A DNA stretch of 64,000 bases. Origin: Helicobacter macacae MIT 99-5501. Its GTDB lineage: Bacteria; Campylobacterota; Campylobacteria; Campylobacterales; Helicobacteraceae. Position numbers and translations under genes: made by a program. The notes under the pieces are model-generated. The model had not been told where the DNA came from, did not search any database, and saw nothing but the letters and a program-made list of their open reading frames with translations. Positions 63,966-64,000 of the stretch are shown here, in pieces. The stretch is from NCBI RefSeq assembly GCF_000507845.1, contig NZ_KI669455.1, positions 129,441 through 193,440 on the forward strand, given 5' to 3'. Positions within the stretch are counted from its first letter, which is position 1. Every line of letters starts with the position of its first letter.

Positions 63966-64000
63966 TTATGCTTTCGCTTTTAGTGCTTCAAACTCGGCTT
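63966..64000 (-). CDS. Antitoxin of the YafQ module (C-terminal end only)
   Basis: The minus strand reads AEFEALKAKA and a stop at 63966, three bases before the toxin ATG. The charged helical tail fits a RelB/DinJ-type antitoxin C-terminus, but nearly all of the gene lies outside the window. Confidence 0.6.
   Translation of the reverse strand, partial: AEFEALKAKA

Noticed and set aside
1..64000. CRISPR arrays, tRNA and rRNA genes, insertion sequence transposases
   Set aside because: No regularly spaced repeats, tRNA T-loop signatures, rRNA segments or transposase motifs were recognised on either strand. A dedicated search could still find a divergent small RNA.

Overview
The window reads as chromosome of an enterohepatic-type Helicobacter (Campylobacterota). 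It is AT-rich. Its genes match that lineage: the flgM-flgN-flgK block, a TlpD-like cytosolic chemoreceptor with a CZB domain, the neighbourhood csd5-aroE-rnr known from H. pylori, the speE/coaE pair, a HydE-like hydrogenase factor, Fur, and a housekeeping sigma factor with an acidic insert. No rRNA, tRNA or CRISPR array was found.

Layout. 1-5.9 kb: a partial membrane protein, panD, a HydE-like gene, and a flagellar flgM/flgN/flgK cluster behind a sigma-28 promoter. 5.96-14.5 kb: a three-gene putative DNA restriction/defence module (PLD-SNF2 helicase, Eco57I-type adenine methyltransferase, OLD-like ATPase). The helicase is switched off by a C10 tract, and the ATPase is frameshifted at an A6 tract. 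14.5-25.8 kb: rmuC, a penicillin-binding protein 1A, a chemoreceptor, fur, rpoD and an EptA-like lipid A phosphoethanolamine transferase with an in-frame C11 tract. 25.8-47.6 kb: housekeeping genes (purM, csd5, aroE, rnr, yihY, ogt), an aldo/keto reductase, several transporters, an orphan D12-class DNA methyltransferase and a lipoprotein ureohydrolase, all enclosed by two copies of a 1.2 kb direct repeat carrying an unknown secreted protein. Each copy is followed by a small His-rich lipoprotein. 47.7-53.4 kb: a TRAP transporter without a visible binding protein, speE, coaE, a radical SAM protein and a ComEA-like protein.

53.7-60.4 kb: a phosphonate biosynthesis operon. It holds a SAM methyltransferase (G9 and (GA)12 tracts), a cytidylyltransferase-PEP mutase fusion, a TylF-like methyltransferase (G10, off), phosphonopyruvate decarboxylase and a phosphonoacetaldehyde reductase. 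Together these would take PEP to phosphonopyruvate, phosphonoacetaldehyde and 2-hydroxyethylphosphonate, activate the product with CMP, and presumably place a methylated, phase-variable phosphonate on a surface glycan or lipid. 60.5-64 kb: a FadL porin, a repeat-dense gap, metA and a YafQ-type toxin with its antitoxin cut by the window edge.

Two themes cross the window. The first is many simple-sequence tracts in restriction and surface-modification genes. The second is at least four families of short dispersed repeats, several of which sit inside open reading frames without breaking them. Two families have copies of exactly 105 and 123 bp, whole numbers of codons. This resembles the Rickettsia palindromic elements and is the most unusual feature here.
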